This document shows, one piece after another, positions 21,117 through 30,371 of a DNA stretch of 64,000 bases. The stretch is from Mytilisepta virgata (lineage: Eukaryota; Mollusca; Bivalvia; Mytilida; Mytilidae), in the NCBI GenBank assembly GCA_028015205.1, contig CM051514.1:31636150-31700149 (forward strand), written 5' to 3'. Position numbers and translations under genes: made by a program. The notes below the pieces were generated by a model that was given only the letters and a program-made list of their open reading frames with translations, made no database searches and was not told the DNA's origin. How positions within the stretch are numbered: position 1 is the first letter of the stretch; each line of letters starts with the position of its first letter.

Positions 21117-22532
21117 ATGGCCGACTACAACGAAGAAGAGAATGAAGAACAAAATGCAGGTAAGTAACCAGTTATTACAAGAAATTTGCAAGCTAGATAT
21201 TTATAAATTGATATAATGGTAACATTTAACACCTTATACAAAATTAATTAGAACAACTTATAAATTTCACATACAGATTGACAATTCTCTGTTACTTTAA
21301 TACTTGGAATTTATTTTTCTAAAACATACATATCTTTATAGACGTTATTGTAATACCACAATGTGGAGTTTTAAGATATGTTACAAAGTATATGAGATAT
21401 CTTATAAACCATATGAGATATCTTATAAAGTATATAAAATATATAATTTTTTACAAGAAATCCTTTAATCTATAAAATATCTTATAAAAACTAGATTATA
21501 TAAGATATCTTATATATTATATGAGATATCTTGAAGTTAGAATAAATAGTAAAACGGCTTACCATAGGAAAGAGTTTTTGAATAGATGTAATTAAGAATT
21601 AAATACATTTGCTGTTAGCTTCTTTTCCTTGTTAAAGCACGGGTCGAAGCATGTGACACCACAAACATACAACAGAAGCATTCATTTCAATTTCTGGAGT
21701 CGTGTGTTGGATTTTACGTGAACATGTTTATCTCTACCGTATCAACCGGTAGGATGAATGTAAGATGGATTTTCTTGAAATGGAAGGAAAATAAAGGTAC
21801 GATATGTCTGATGTTGTAATTATATAGGTATATATCTAGGGGACACAGACATAGTTTCCTTATACATGTACATGTATATAATTTGCCGGTTGGCAAAATT
21901 AAAAATCTTCTACAGGTTAATTAGATAACTAAATCTAAAAATAATGATAGTAAATTTATAAAATTCTAAAATAATGCAAGATTGTTTTGATAAAAACAAG
22001 CTCGATTTACGTATTTTCAGATGTGAGAAGACATGAGGGAGACAAATCGGCTAATACGCAACCCATTAGTGTTGGATTCCAAGGGCCAAGCGTTGTTGTA
22101 GATATCATCGATACTATAGACCGAAAGGGAAACACATATGCTAATTCTACTTATACAAGAGCTGGAACTTATGCAGCTGCATTCACAAACAAGCCAGGAG
22201 AGAGAATTCCAAAAGCTGGGGCGTATGCGGAATGCGGCGTTGGAGAAGCAAATGCAGAATGGAGCGTGTTTAAAGCAAACGCCAAAGGACCAAATGTAGG
22301 AGCACATGCTGGAGCCAGTGCAACAGGCGTGTCTGCGATGGCAACAGCTGGAGTTGGTACGGCAGGAGCAAACGCAGGTCCAATTGGCGTTAAAGTAGGT
22401 TTACAACTGGACACAGGGGCTTCTATTTCAATTGGTGGCATCGAGGCAAAAGTTCTAGGGACAGGAGTTTCGTTGGGTTCAAAGACAAGTATTAGTTTTT
22501 TAGGAAACGAGTTATCTTTAAACTTGTTTTGA
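21117..22532 (+). CDS. Ala/Gly-rich small protein, copy A (two exons, 184 aa)
   Basis: Exon 1 (21117-21159) encodes the acidic start MADYNEEENEEQNA and ends at a GTAAGT donor. Exon 2 (22021-22532) follows a TTTTCAG acceptor, joined in phase 1, and ends at TGA. The 184-residue product has no signal peptide or membrane segment and a single Cys (about residue 86). From about residue 75 to the end it is built of alternating small residues (AGAYAECGVGEANAEWSVF, GPNVGAHAGASATGVSAM, ending ISFLGNELSLNLF), which suggests stacked beta strands rather than a globular enzyme. I recall unnamed animal proteins with a similar SVFxAxAKGPN block but no known function. The first ATG after the TATA box was chosen as start; the same start and donor are kept in all three copies. 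Relative to copy B it lacks a 129-nt in-frame stretch after GDKS. An AATAAA lies at 22751. Confidence 0.8.
21373..21535 (+). repeat. GATATC palindromic repeats in intron (MITE remnant)
   Basis: Four copies of a palindromic unit centred on GATATC lie in the intron, followed by TTGAAGTTAGAATAAATAG and an ACGGCTTACCATAG end. The inverted copy at 28755-29112 shows the full element with this end at both sides, so copies A and C keep only its right part. Confidence 0.75.
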
Positions 22533-22977
22533 TAAAAGCAAGATATTTTGTAGCAGGGAGAAACCTATCGTTACTTGGACTTTTAGTTAACTTAGATAAA
22601 ATTTATTTGTAGATTAGATATATATATACATGTATATTCATATTTTTTTATTTCTCGTTGTACAAAAGAAGTAAGATATACACATCAAACCATGTTCCAT
22701 GTATTTGCAAAACTTGCTATATATATAGAAAATAATACCACATATTACAGAATAAATTACGAACGAAAACGCTGTTAGACTTCTCTATCTAAGGAATGAA
22801 AATGTCTCTTTCCCACTGCTGATGGCATAATAGGTAAAGTATGGAATAATAATGAATCCTGAGTCAAATTTAGTTAAGTTCAGGTCATCCTCTAGAAAGC
22901 ATTAGGGTCGCCTTCATGAATTGGTTGATCGGAATGGAGTTTGTGTCATACAGATGGCGACGGGTCATCTTAATTAA
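22533..22977 (+). other. 3' flank of gene copy A
   Basis: Presumed 3' UTR and downstream DNA, with AATAAA at 22751-22756. Shared with the other palindrome arm (27201-27639). No ORF of note. Confidence 0.5.
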
Positions 22978-23158
22978 TTCAAACTTACCGGACTTTCTTC
23001 TCGCTCGTGACCTCACACCAATTTTGACCATGTGAGCCAGGACCTGCTCATCCTACCGGAGCACCTGATGTCACCTTGTTCAAGGAGGTTCATGTTATTG
23101 ATTTGTTTTTTATCTGTTTTTCCATGTTTGTTCATTCTTGTGTTTATTAGTTTTCCGT
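22978..23158 (+). repeat. 3' tail module of Penelope-like element
   Basis: The phrase GCTCATCCTACCGGAGCACCTG, then a T-rich run with repeated TTTGTT/TTTATT, resembles the DNA downstream of the Penelope-like RT at 33840-33990 (CTTATCCTTCCGGATCACCTG) and, on the minus strand, at 37700-37760. It appears to be an old solo 3' end of that family. The opposite palindrome arm carries it too (about 27030-27190). Confidence 0.55.
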
Positions 23159-23173
23159 CATCCATGGATTCGT

Positions 23174-23531
23174 AGACCGCCTCGGTGGTCTCGTGGTAGC
23201 GTGCTCGCCCCGAGTGCGGAAGGTCGCGGGTTCGATCCCCGGCCGGGTCAAACCAAAGACATTAAAATTGGTATTTGCTGCTTCTCCGCCAAACACGCGG
23301 CATCTAGGAGAAAGAGCAAAGACTGGTCGACTCGGAGTCAGTATAATGTGTCCGAGTGAGGTGATATGTCTTCCTGCGGACAGTTACCCCGTGAGCTAGC
23401 ACATTAAAAATCCGACTTAGCGTGTCGGTCTAGTACAAAGCAGGGATCATATTCATTATCATATCAACATGTTCTCGTCCTGATATGCACCTGGTTGCCA
23501 CTGGACGTTAAACAATAATTCATCCATCATC
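23174..23531 (+). mobile_element. tRNA-derived SINE (type 2) with ~15-bp TSD
   Basis: A tRNA-like head (GCCTCGGTGGTCTCGTGG...) carries a strong B box, GGGTTCGATCCCC, at 23228-23240. The tRNA-unrelated body ends ACTGGACGTTAAACAATAAT, followed by ATCC repeats. It is flanked by CATCCATGGATTCGT at 23159-23173 and 23532-23546. The opposite arm reads straight through this site near 27000-27015 (one copy of ATCCATGGATTCGT, reverse-complemented), so the SINE entered the left arm after the palindrome formed. Confidence 0.88.
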
Positions 23532-25560
23532 CATCCATGGATTCGTTAGTTCGTTCTTGGACCTTGCCAAAGTTTTAAATATTATATTATTTTTTTCACT
23601 TCTCCCAAACCATTATAAACTAACACAGGGAATTATTTGGTGCCCGGACAGATTCCACTGTATTACATAGTGGAAACACAGGACCATACGTCAAATTTAT
23701 TTCAAAATCTTCTCTGAACCATTTATTAAAAGAAAAGGAAAGTTTTCAGATACATAATCTGAGATTTTGGTGCCGATTGGATTTATTAAACAGAATGCCA
23801 ATTAAATATTTTGGACACGCTTAAATCTGCACAAAGGACATATGTTTTCATTTTTTCTTATTGCATTTACTGGTTTTATTAAAATTGATTAATTAATTAT
23901 TTATGAATATTGATTAATTTCCATAAAAAATGGAATTACATACTGCAATTTTACCGAAAGATAATCATAATTCTCTAAAATAAGTGAATAGTTTCAAACG
24001 TTGCAATCACCAGTGGTTTGTGTATCTAAATTCTAGATAATAATAAAATGCTCCGCTGGGCGCAGCTAGATACGACCGCAGATGTCCAACCCTGAATAGT
24101 TGGGGCAATTATGAACACATTCAAGCTTGATACAATACTGAATTTGGATTGTGAATAAATATTTGACACAGCGTAATGAATGTTGTCTAAGAACTTAAAA
24201 AATTTTAATTTACCTATTCAAACCATATCAGTATTATTTGGTTTTACATATAAATCAGAAATAACCAATTTAAAATTTAAAATTGGGCACACATATCAAT
24301 TTCTTGCTATTGCGCAATACTGTGCAATTGAAGATTTCTTGCTATTGCGCAATACTGTGCAATTGAAGATTTCTTGAAATATTTGACACATAATAGGTTT
24401 CTGACACAGAATAACTGAAATCAAAGAACTTAGAATTGGTCATATGATTTCAATTTATATTTTTAATTTTTTGCTTCTTGTGCAATACAATATTCTGTGG
24501 AGAATTGCCCCCCCCCCCCCTCCACCCAAAAAAAAACAAAAAAAAATTACCCCTTTTTCAGCTTTTGTGCAATACACTATGAAGTTGCACATTGACTCCC
24601 CTCCCAAAAAACAAAAAACAAAAAACCATAAAATTTATTGTAACCCCCCTTTTTTTGCTAAAAAAAAATTTAAATTTTCTTTTTAATTTATGAAATATGA
24701 AATGAGAAAAAAATTGCCCCCTCCCCAATTTCTCATTTACCCCCCTAATTTTGTTTTCAACCCCCCCCCCCCCCCCCATTTCTTTATACTTTGCAACAAT
24801 AACAGCCCATTTAAATAGACCATAACATATTAAAATAGAAAATGACATCATAGTCATGGATGGCAAATTTTAAATATACATAATATAAAAGCAGTTTAGA
24901 TGAGATAAACAAAAAAGCTTCATCAGCACATTTTATATTGGCAAATTTCCAATGAAGTTCATTAAACTAAAGTTATTGGCAATTTTCCAATGGAATTTGT
25001 TAATAATAAAGTTTTGATAACAGGGCACACATATCAATTTCTTGCTATTGCACAATACTGTGCACATTGAAGATTTCTTGCTATTGTGCAATACTGTGCA
25101 ATTGAAAATTTCTTGAAATATTTGACACATAATAGGTTTCTGACACAGAATAACTGAAATCAAAGAACTTAGAATTGGTCATATGATTTGAATTTATATT
25201 CAATTTTTTGCTTCTTGTGCAATACAATATGCTGTGGAGAATTGCCCCCCCCCCCAAAAAAAAAATTACCCCTTTTTTAGCTTTAATTTTGGACCCCGAT
25301 TTGGACCAACTTGAAAACTGGGCCCATAATAAAAAAAACTAAGTACATGTTTAGATTCAGCATATCAAAGAACCCAAAGAATTCAATTTTTGTTAAAATC
25401 AAACTAAGTTTAATTTTGGACCCTTCGGACCTTAATGTAGACCAATTTGAAAACGGGACAAAAATTAAGAATCTATATACACAGTTAGATTCAGCATATC
25501 AAAGAACCCCAATAGTTCAATTTTCGATGAAATAAAAAAAAGTTTAATTTTGGACCCTTT

Positions 25561-26019
25561 TGGCCCCTAATTCCTAAACTGTTGGGACCAAAACTCCCAA
25601 AATCAATCCCAACCTTCCTTGTGTGGTCATAAACCTTGTGTTTAAATTTCATAGATTTCTATTAACTTATACTAAAGTTATTGTGCAAAAACCAAGAAAA
25701 ATGCTTATTTGGGCCCTTTTTAGCCCCTAATTCCTAAACTATTGGGACCAAAACTCCCAAAAACAATCCCAACCTTCCTTTTGTGGTCATAAACCTTGTG
25801 TTAAAATTTCATAGATTTCTATTTACTTATACTAGAGTTATTGTGCGAAAACCAAGAAAAATGCTTATTGGGCCCTTTTTGGCCCCTAATTGTTAAACTG
25901 TTGGGACCAAAACTCCCAAAATCAATCCCAACCTTCCTTTTGTGGTCATAAACCTTGTGTTTAAATTTCATAGATTTCTATTAACTTATACTAAAGTTAT
26001 AGTGCGAAAACCAAATGTC
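25561..26019 (+). repeat. Three 160-bp tandem units
   Basis: Units beginning GGCCCCTAATT recur at about 25561, 25721 and 25880 (periods 160 and 159). Each contains GGGACCAAAACTCCCAAAA and CAACCTTCCTT. They form the right third of the dispersed element. Confidence 0.88.
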
Positions 26020-26025
26020 TTCGGA

Positions 26026-26064
26026 CGACGACGCCGACGACGACGACGACGACGACGACGCCAA
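26026..26064 (+). repeat. GAC trinucleotide microsatellite
   Basis: A run of GAC/CGA repeats with a few interruptions, directly before the terminal hairpin of the dispersed element. It produces a spurious poly-Arg ORF. Confidence 0.9.
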
Positions 26065-26191
26065 CGTCATACCAATATACGACCGCAAAAATTTTGCGGT
26101 CGTATAAAAATTAGCTCAGTCCAGTAAAGAATAGTTCAGTCCGAGTTATTTCTCTTTTCATAATACATACTTGACCGTTAATGAGTAGTTT

Positions 26192-26440
26192 TTGATTTTT
26201 AATTTAATTGATGGTTTTCATTCTCAGACTATGATGATCATTCTATTGAGTTCCAATGATTTGGGAACACGTGAGAGCATTGATTTAATTCAATCTATAG
26301 AAAGATACATTCTACGTCTGCACTTGCTGTTACCTAGCACTCGAATTATACAGAGTGAAATGTTAATGAGAAGATATTGGCATTGTGATGATAATGGAGC
26401 ATCAGTTGAGCAAGTTCGCAAACGATTTTTTTCCTGAAAT
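26192..26440 (+). pseudogene. SGNH-hydrolase-like fragment of a retroelement
   Basis: The open stretch reads LSSNDLGTRESIDLIQSI, then LLLPSTRIIQSEMLMRRYW, then NGASVEQVRKR. This matches, from memory, the GGND(L)G...VIWS(D/E)I pattern of SGNH-like domains found in tyrosine-recombinase (DIRS/Ngaro-type) retroelements of many invertebrates and fish. The nucleophile block is not visible and the frame ends at a stop after KRFFS. It is an isolated relic in the palindrome spacer. Confidence 0.5.
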
Positions 26441-28754
26441 TTACAACGGATCATATTTTGTTTCTACTTCTTCTTTTTTGCTTCTTTCCTGTGTTATCGC
26501 AGGAAGTGGTGTTGGTTTAGACCATTTGATGTCTACCATGAATGACCGGTTCTGAACTTGTTTGAGCTTAATTGCCTATTTTCATGTGAATGGTTAATCG
26601 TCACTTCCCTGTTTAAAGTTACCTCGAGGAATTGCGAATATGAGTCGGCGTATTAATGGTCGTACATCGCGTTCTCTCTAGGATTTACTTAGAGGAAATT
26701 GAGCATCCATTGCCACCAGCAGGGCCCAGATGTGTCCAAAATATTTCATTGGCATTCTGTTTAATAACTCCAATCGGCACCAAAACCTCAGATTATGTAT
26801 CTGAAAACTTTCCTTTTCTTTTAATAAATGGTTCAGAGAAGATTTTGAAATAAATTTGCCGTAGGGTCCTGTGTTAAACTATGTAATACAGTGGAATCTG
26901 TCTGGGCACCAAATACTTCCCTGTGTTAGTTTATAATGGTTTGGGAGAAGTGAAAAAAATAATATAATATTTCAAACTTTGGCAAGGTCCAAGAACGAAC
27001 TAACGAATCCATGGATAAAGGAAAACTAATAAACACCAGAATGAACAAACATTTAAAAACAGATAAAAAACAAATGAATAACACGATCCTCCTTGAACAA
27101 GGTGACATCAGATGCTCCGGTAGGATGAGCAGGTCCTGGCTCACATGGTCAAAATTGGTGTGAGGTCACGAGCGAGAAGAAAGTCCGGTAAGTTTGAATT
27201 ATTTAAGATGATCCGTCGCCATCTGTGTGACACAAACTCCATTCCCATCAACCAATTTATGAAGGCGACCATAACGTTTTCTAGAGGATGACCTGAACTT
27301 AACTCAATTTGACTCAGGATTCATTATTATTCCATACTTTACCTATTGTGACATCAGCAGTGTTCACGTAGGAAAGAGTCATTTTCATTCCTTAGATAGA
27401 GAAGTCTAACAGCGTTTTCGTTTGTAATTTATTCTGTAATATGTGGTATTATTTTCTACATATATAACAAGTTTTGTAAATACATGGAATAGTGTTTGAT
27501 GTATATATCTTACTTCTTTTGTACAACAAGAAATAACAAAATATGAATATACATATATATATATCTAATCTACAAATAAATTTTATCTAAGTTAACTAAA
27601 AGTCCAAGTTACTCCCTGCTATAAAATATCTTGCTTTTATCATAAAAAGTTGAAAGATATCTCGTTTCCGAAAACACTAACACTTGTCTCTGGACCCAAC
27701 GTAAATCCTATCCCTAGAAATTTTGTCTCGACGCCATCAATTGAAACAGAAGCCCCTCTGTACCGTTTTTAAACCTACTTTAACGCCAATGGGACCTGCG
27801 TTTGCGCTTGCCGTACCAACTCCAGCTGTTGCCATCGCAGACACGCCTGTTACACTGGCTCCAGCATGTGCTCCTGTATATGGTCTTTTTGGGTTTGCTT
27901 TAAACATTCTCCATTCTCTATTTGCTTCTCCAACGCCGCATTCCGCATACGCGCCAGCTTGCTCTCCCCTGGCTTGTTTGTGAATGCAGCTGCATAAGTT
28001 CCAGCTCTTGTATAAGTAGAATTAGCATATGTGTTTCCCTTTCGGTCTATAGTATCGATGATATCTACAACAACGCTTGGCCCTTGGAATCCAACACTAA
28101 TGGGTTGAGTATTAGCCGTTTTACTCACATTTAATTTCCAACCACCATTAGCCCATTTCTGAACATTCGATTTGTTTGGTCTTCTTATCCGTTGGATATC
28201 ACTTTTTAGTTCTACACCCACTCCCTTATAATTCCCTTCCCATAATAAAGATTTGTCTCCCTCATGTCTTCTCACATCTAAAAATACGTAAATCGTACTT
28301 GTTTTTATCAAAACAATCTTGCATTATTTTAAAATTTGATAAATAGACCATCATTATTTTTAGGTTTAGTTATCTAATTAACCTGTAGAAGATTTTTAAT
28401 TTTGCCAAACGACAACTTATATACATGTACATGTATAAGAAAATATGTCTGTGTCCCCTAGATATATTACTATATAATTACAATATCAGACATATCGTAC
28501 ACCTTTATTTTCTTTCCATTTCAAGAAAGTCCATCTTACATTCATCCTACCGATTGATATACACAACGCTGTGTAGACATACCGTAGAGATAAACATCTT
28601 CACGTAAAATCCAATACACGACTCCAGAAATTTCAAATGAATGCATTTATTGTATGTTTGTGGTATCACATGCTTCGACCCGTGCTTTAACAAGGAATAG
28701 AAGCTAACAGCAAATGTATTAAATTCCTAATTACACCTATTCAAAAACTGTTTT

Positions 28755-29112
28755 CTATGGCAAGCCGTTTTACTATTTATTCTAACTTCAAGATATCTCA
28801 TATAATATATACGATATCTCATATATTTTATAAGATATCTCATTTCGTTTATAAGATATCTCATATATTCTATAAGATATCTTATATAGTTTATAAGATA
28901 TCTCATATAATTTATAAGATATCTTATAAAGAAAATTATATGAGATATCATATAAATTATATAAGATATCTTATAAACTATATAAGATATCTTAAAAACT
29001 ATATAAGATATCTTATAAACTATATAATATATCTTATAAAGTACATGAGATATCTTCTAAGGTTTATTAGATATCTTGAAGTTAGAATAAATAGTAAAAC
29101 GGCTTGCCATAG
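28755..29112. mobile_element. MITE-like element with 44-bp inverted ends and GATATC array
   Basis: Both ends carry a perfect 44-bp inverted repeat that starts CTATGGCAAGCCGTTTT and runs into CTTCAAGATATCT. The interior is about a dozen units of roughly 21 bp, each centred on the palindrome GATATC with AT-rich linkers. Flanks read TTTT on both sides, a possible target-site duplication. It sits in the intron of copy B; copies A and C keep only the right end. The 137-codon ORF across it (a 7-residue repeat) is an artefact of the 21-bp period. Confidence 0.75.
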
Positions 29113-29572
29113 TTTTCTCCTCTCTACTGATTGTTTTATTGAATTGCTTTTTAAAGTGCAGCGAACATAACCTCAGTAATAAGACAAATTCAAGATGAGA
29201 ACAACTTTACAAACTAAAATAAAATGGAGAAATTGTATTGGTTAATGAATGGACAATATTGACTGGCAATGGAAAGGACGATTGACTTTGAATATTGAGT
29301 CGGAAATTTACCGAGCATTCTCCTTGTGGTGTTGAAAATGATCTTTAAAGTGCATATAGTAATGGTATTTCAATCGAGAAACGACTCGATTTTCAACGTT
29401 TTCATTAAATGAAGTTGACTGCGTGTTGATCCATCTTAAATATCAACTTCGATACCCTTTAGAAGGGTTTTTTCAACATGTAACAGCGACGAATCGGGGT
29501 CTAATTTTGTTTTCTATGGTACGCACTGCAGCCAGTGTGTTATGAACTTAAACTGTCCTTCACATTGTGATA
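29113..29572 (+). other. Intron segment unique to copy B
   Basis: No counterpart in copies A or C, which jump from CACAATGTG directly to the truncated GATATC array. No ORF or repeat ends recognised, so it is more likely lost from A and C than gained in B. Confidence 0.5.
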
Positions 29573-30131
29573 TTATAATAACGTCTTAAAGGATATGTAT
29601 GTTTAGAAATATAAAGTCCAAGTATTGAAGTAACAGAGAATTAATTGTCAATCCATATAAGACATTTAATAGTTGTTCTAATTAATTTTGTAATAAGGTG
29701 TTAAATGTTACCATTATAGCAATTTATAAATATCTGGCTTGCAAATTTCTTGTAATAACTGGTTACTTACTTGCATTTTGTTCTTCATTCTCTTCTTCAT
29801 TGTAGTCTCCCATATCTTTAAATACAATGTTCAATCCTACTGGCTGTTTTTAAACCAAATGACGAACTCTTTTACTTATATATTGCTTGAAATTCCTATT
29901 ACCTTTTTATCTATATGAATATAAAGTATTACCTATTTATAAATATAACGAATATACTTATTTCGTAAAAATGTTTATTAGGATTTCTGCTTAATATGAT
30001 AATTTCAGTTTTATGATTGGTCCCCAGAACATTTTAACATCGTTACTAAAACAATACTAATTATGTTTACACAGGACATATGATCAGAAGGTTCATTCCC
30101 ATTTATCCAACTTCTATGAAATTTAGGTGCT

Positions 30132-30371
30132 TCAGCTAAGATATAAAGTAGGATAAATTAGATCAAAGGCAATTAAGGACAATACACTATTAATTAGAGT
30201 TTGTGTTGATGTAGGACTGAAATGATGCCTTGGACAGTTTTCTTTTAGTATTACATTACATGGCTTAATGTCCATACAATAGTTATTTTGATCATTTAAT
30301 TCATCTTCAGTAACATTATTTACATACTCGAGAGCTTCAACTTTATCGTAACAGATTGTATTACAAAACAA
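30132..30371 (-). pseudogene. Exon-like open stretch of unknown gene upstream of copy B
   Basis: A 79-codon frame (ICYDKVEALEYVNNVTEDEL ... CNVILKENCPRHHF ... LINSVLSLIAFD) looks protein-like in composition, with three Cys in its first half. In arm A (20660-20880) and copy 2 (62960-63120) the same DNA is broken by stops, and copy 2 lacks a 56-bp piece. I do not recognise the family. It may be a decayed exon of another gene that was duplicated with the arm, or chance. Confidence 0.3.

Larger units (their letters stand above)
2373..21747 (+). repeat. Large direct segmental duplication, copy 1
   Basis: From the end of the LINE to within the intron of the Ala/Gly-rich gene, this segment is repeated in the same order and orientation at 50717-64000. 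Compared line by line, the copies differ by scattered substitutions (roughly 1-3%) and several clean indels. Copy 1 alone carries the LTR retrotransposon at 5311-10094, the solo-LTR-like insertion at 16505-17665 and a second roughly 400-bp repeat at 13658-14055. The stretch 3606-4032 is replaced by unrelated sequence in copy 2. The partner is visible only up to the window end, so the true right limit is unknown. Confidence 0.92.
19533..23818 (+). repeat. Left arm of 12-kb palindrome (gene copy A)
   Basis: This arm, from CACTCAAAGGAGAATG to TTTTGGACAC, is present reverse-complemented at 26732-31577. It carries the intact Ala/Gly-rich gene, a decayed exon-like stretch near 20660-20880, the tail of a Penelope-like element and a SINE. 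The first 2.2 kb also belong to the large direct duplication. Similarity between arms varies from near identity (part of exon 2) to about 85%, a mosaic suggesting gene conversion. Confidence 0.88.
24041..26107. mobile_element. Dispersed non-autonomous element with ATACGACCGCA ends and terminal hairpin
   Basis: The left end contains ATACGACCGCA (24070-24080); the right end is a perfect 14-bp stem hairpin (26077-26105) whose arms are ATACGACCGCAAAA and its complement. Between them lie two versions of a roughly 350-bp block (about 24290-24520 and 25020-25260), C-runs of up to 17, three 160-bp tandem units and a GAC-repeat. I remember this text (CTCCGCTGGGCGCAGCT at the left, CGGTCGTAT at the right) as a very common mussel repeat. 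No transposase is encoded, so it would depend on another element. Confidence 0.65.
23819..26731 (+). other. Spacer of the 12-kb palindrome
   Basis: Unpaired central part of the palindrome. It is mostly one dispersed element (24041-26107) plus an SGNH-like coding relic at 26192-26440. No intact gene. Confidence 0.75.
27640..29813 (-). pseudogene. Ala/Gly-rich small protein, copy B (frameshifted)
   Basis: Exon 1 (29813-29771) encodes MGDYNEEENEEQNA and keeps the GTAAGT donor. Exon 2 (28277-27640) keeps its TAG acceptor and joins in the same phase. Compared with copy A it has 43 more codons after GDKS (including LLWEGNYKGVGVELK and KWANGGWKLNVSK), a coherent hydrophilic stretch that may be ancestral. 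Seven bases are missing after TNKPGE, which shifts the frame and gives a stop at 27850, so the product would be about 156 aa with a foreign tail. A later one-base gain near 27765 would put the end back in frame, giving an intact-looking terminal stop at 27640. The TATA box (29875-29882) remains but the kappaB site is degraded. Expression as a truncated protein cannot be excluded. Confidence 0.8.

Noticed and set aside
22017..22441. Minus-strand ORFs opposite exon 2 of the Ala/Gly-rich gene
   Set aside because: Antisense shadows: GC-richer exon sequence leaves the opposite strand open.
23174..23250. tRNA gene
   Set aside because: The tRNA-like fold has A and B boxes but continues into a SINE body and is flanked by a target duplication; the same applies to 15300-15400.
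24444..24866. ORFs with poly-Pro/Lys or poly-Gly runs
   Set aside because: Created by C- and A-homopolymers inside the dispersed element at 24041-26107.
28780..29080. Regularly spaced short palindromes resembling a CRISPR array
   Set aside because: Eukaryotic context, no conserved spacers of uniform length, no cas genes; units are continuous AT-rich tandem repeats.
28727..29170. Long ORFs on both strands made of a 7-residue repeat (ISHIxYK / MRYLINY)
   Set aside because: They are produced by the 21-bp GATATC tandem array inside a MITE-like element and have no start context or homologue.
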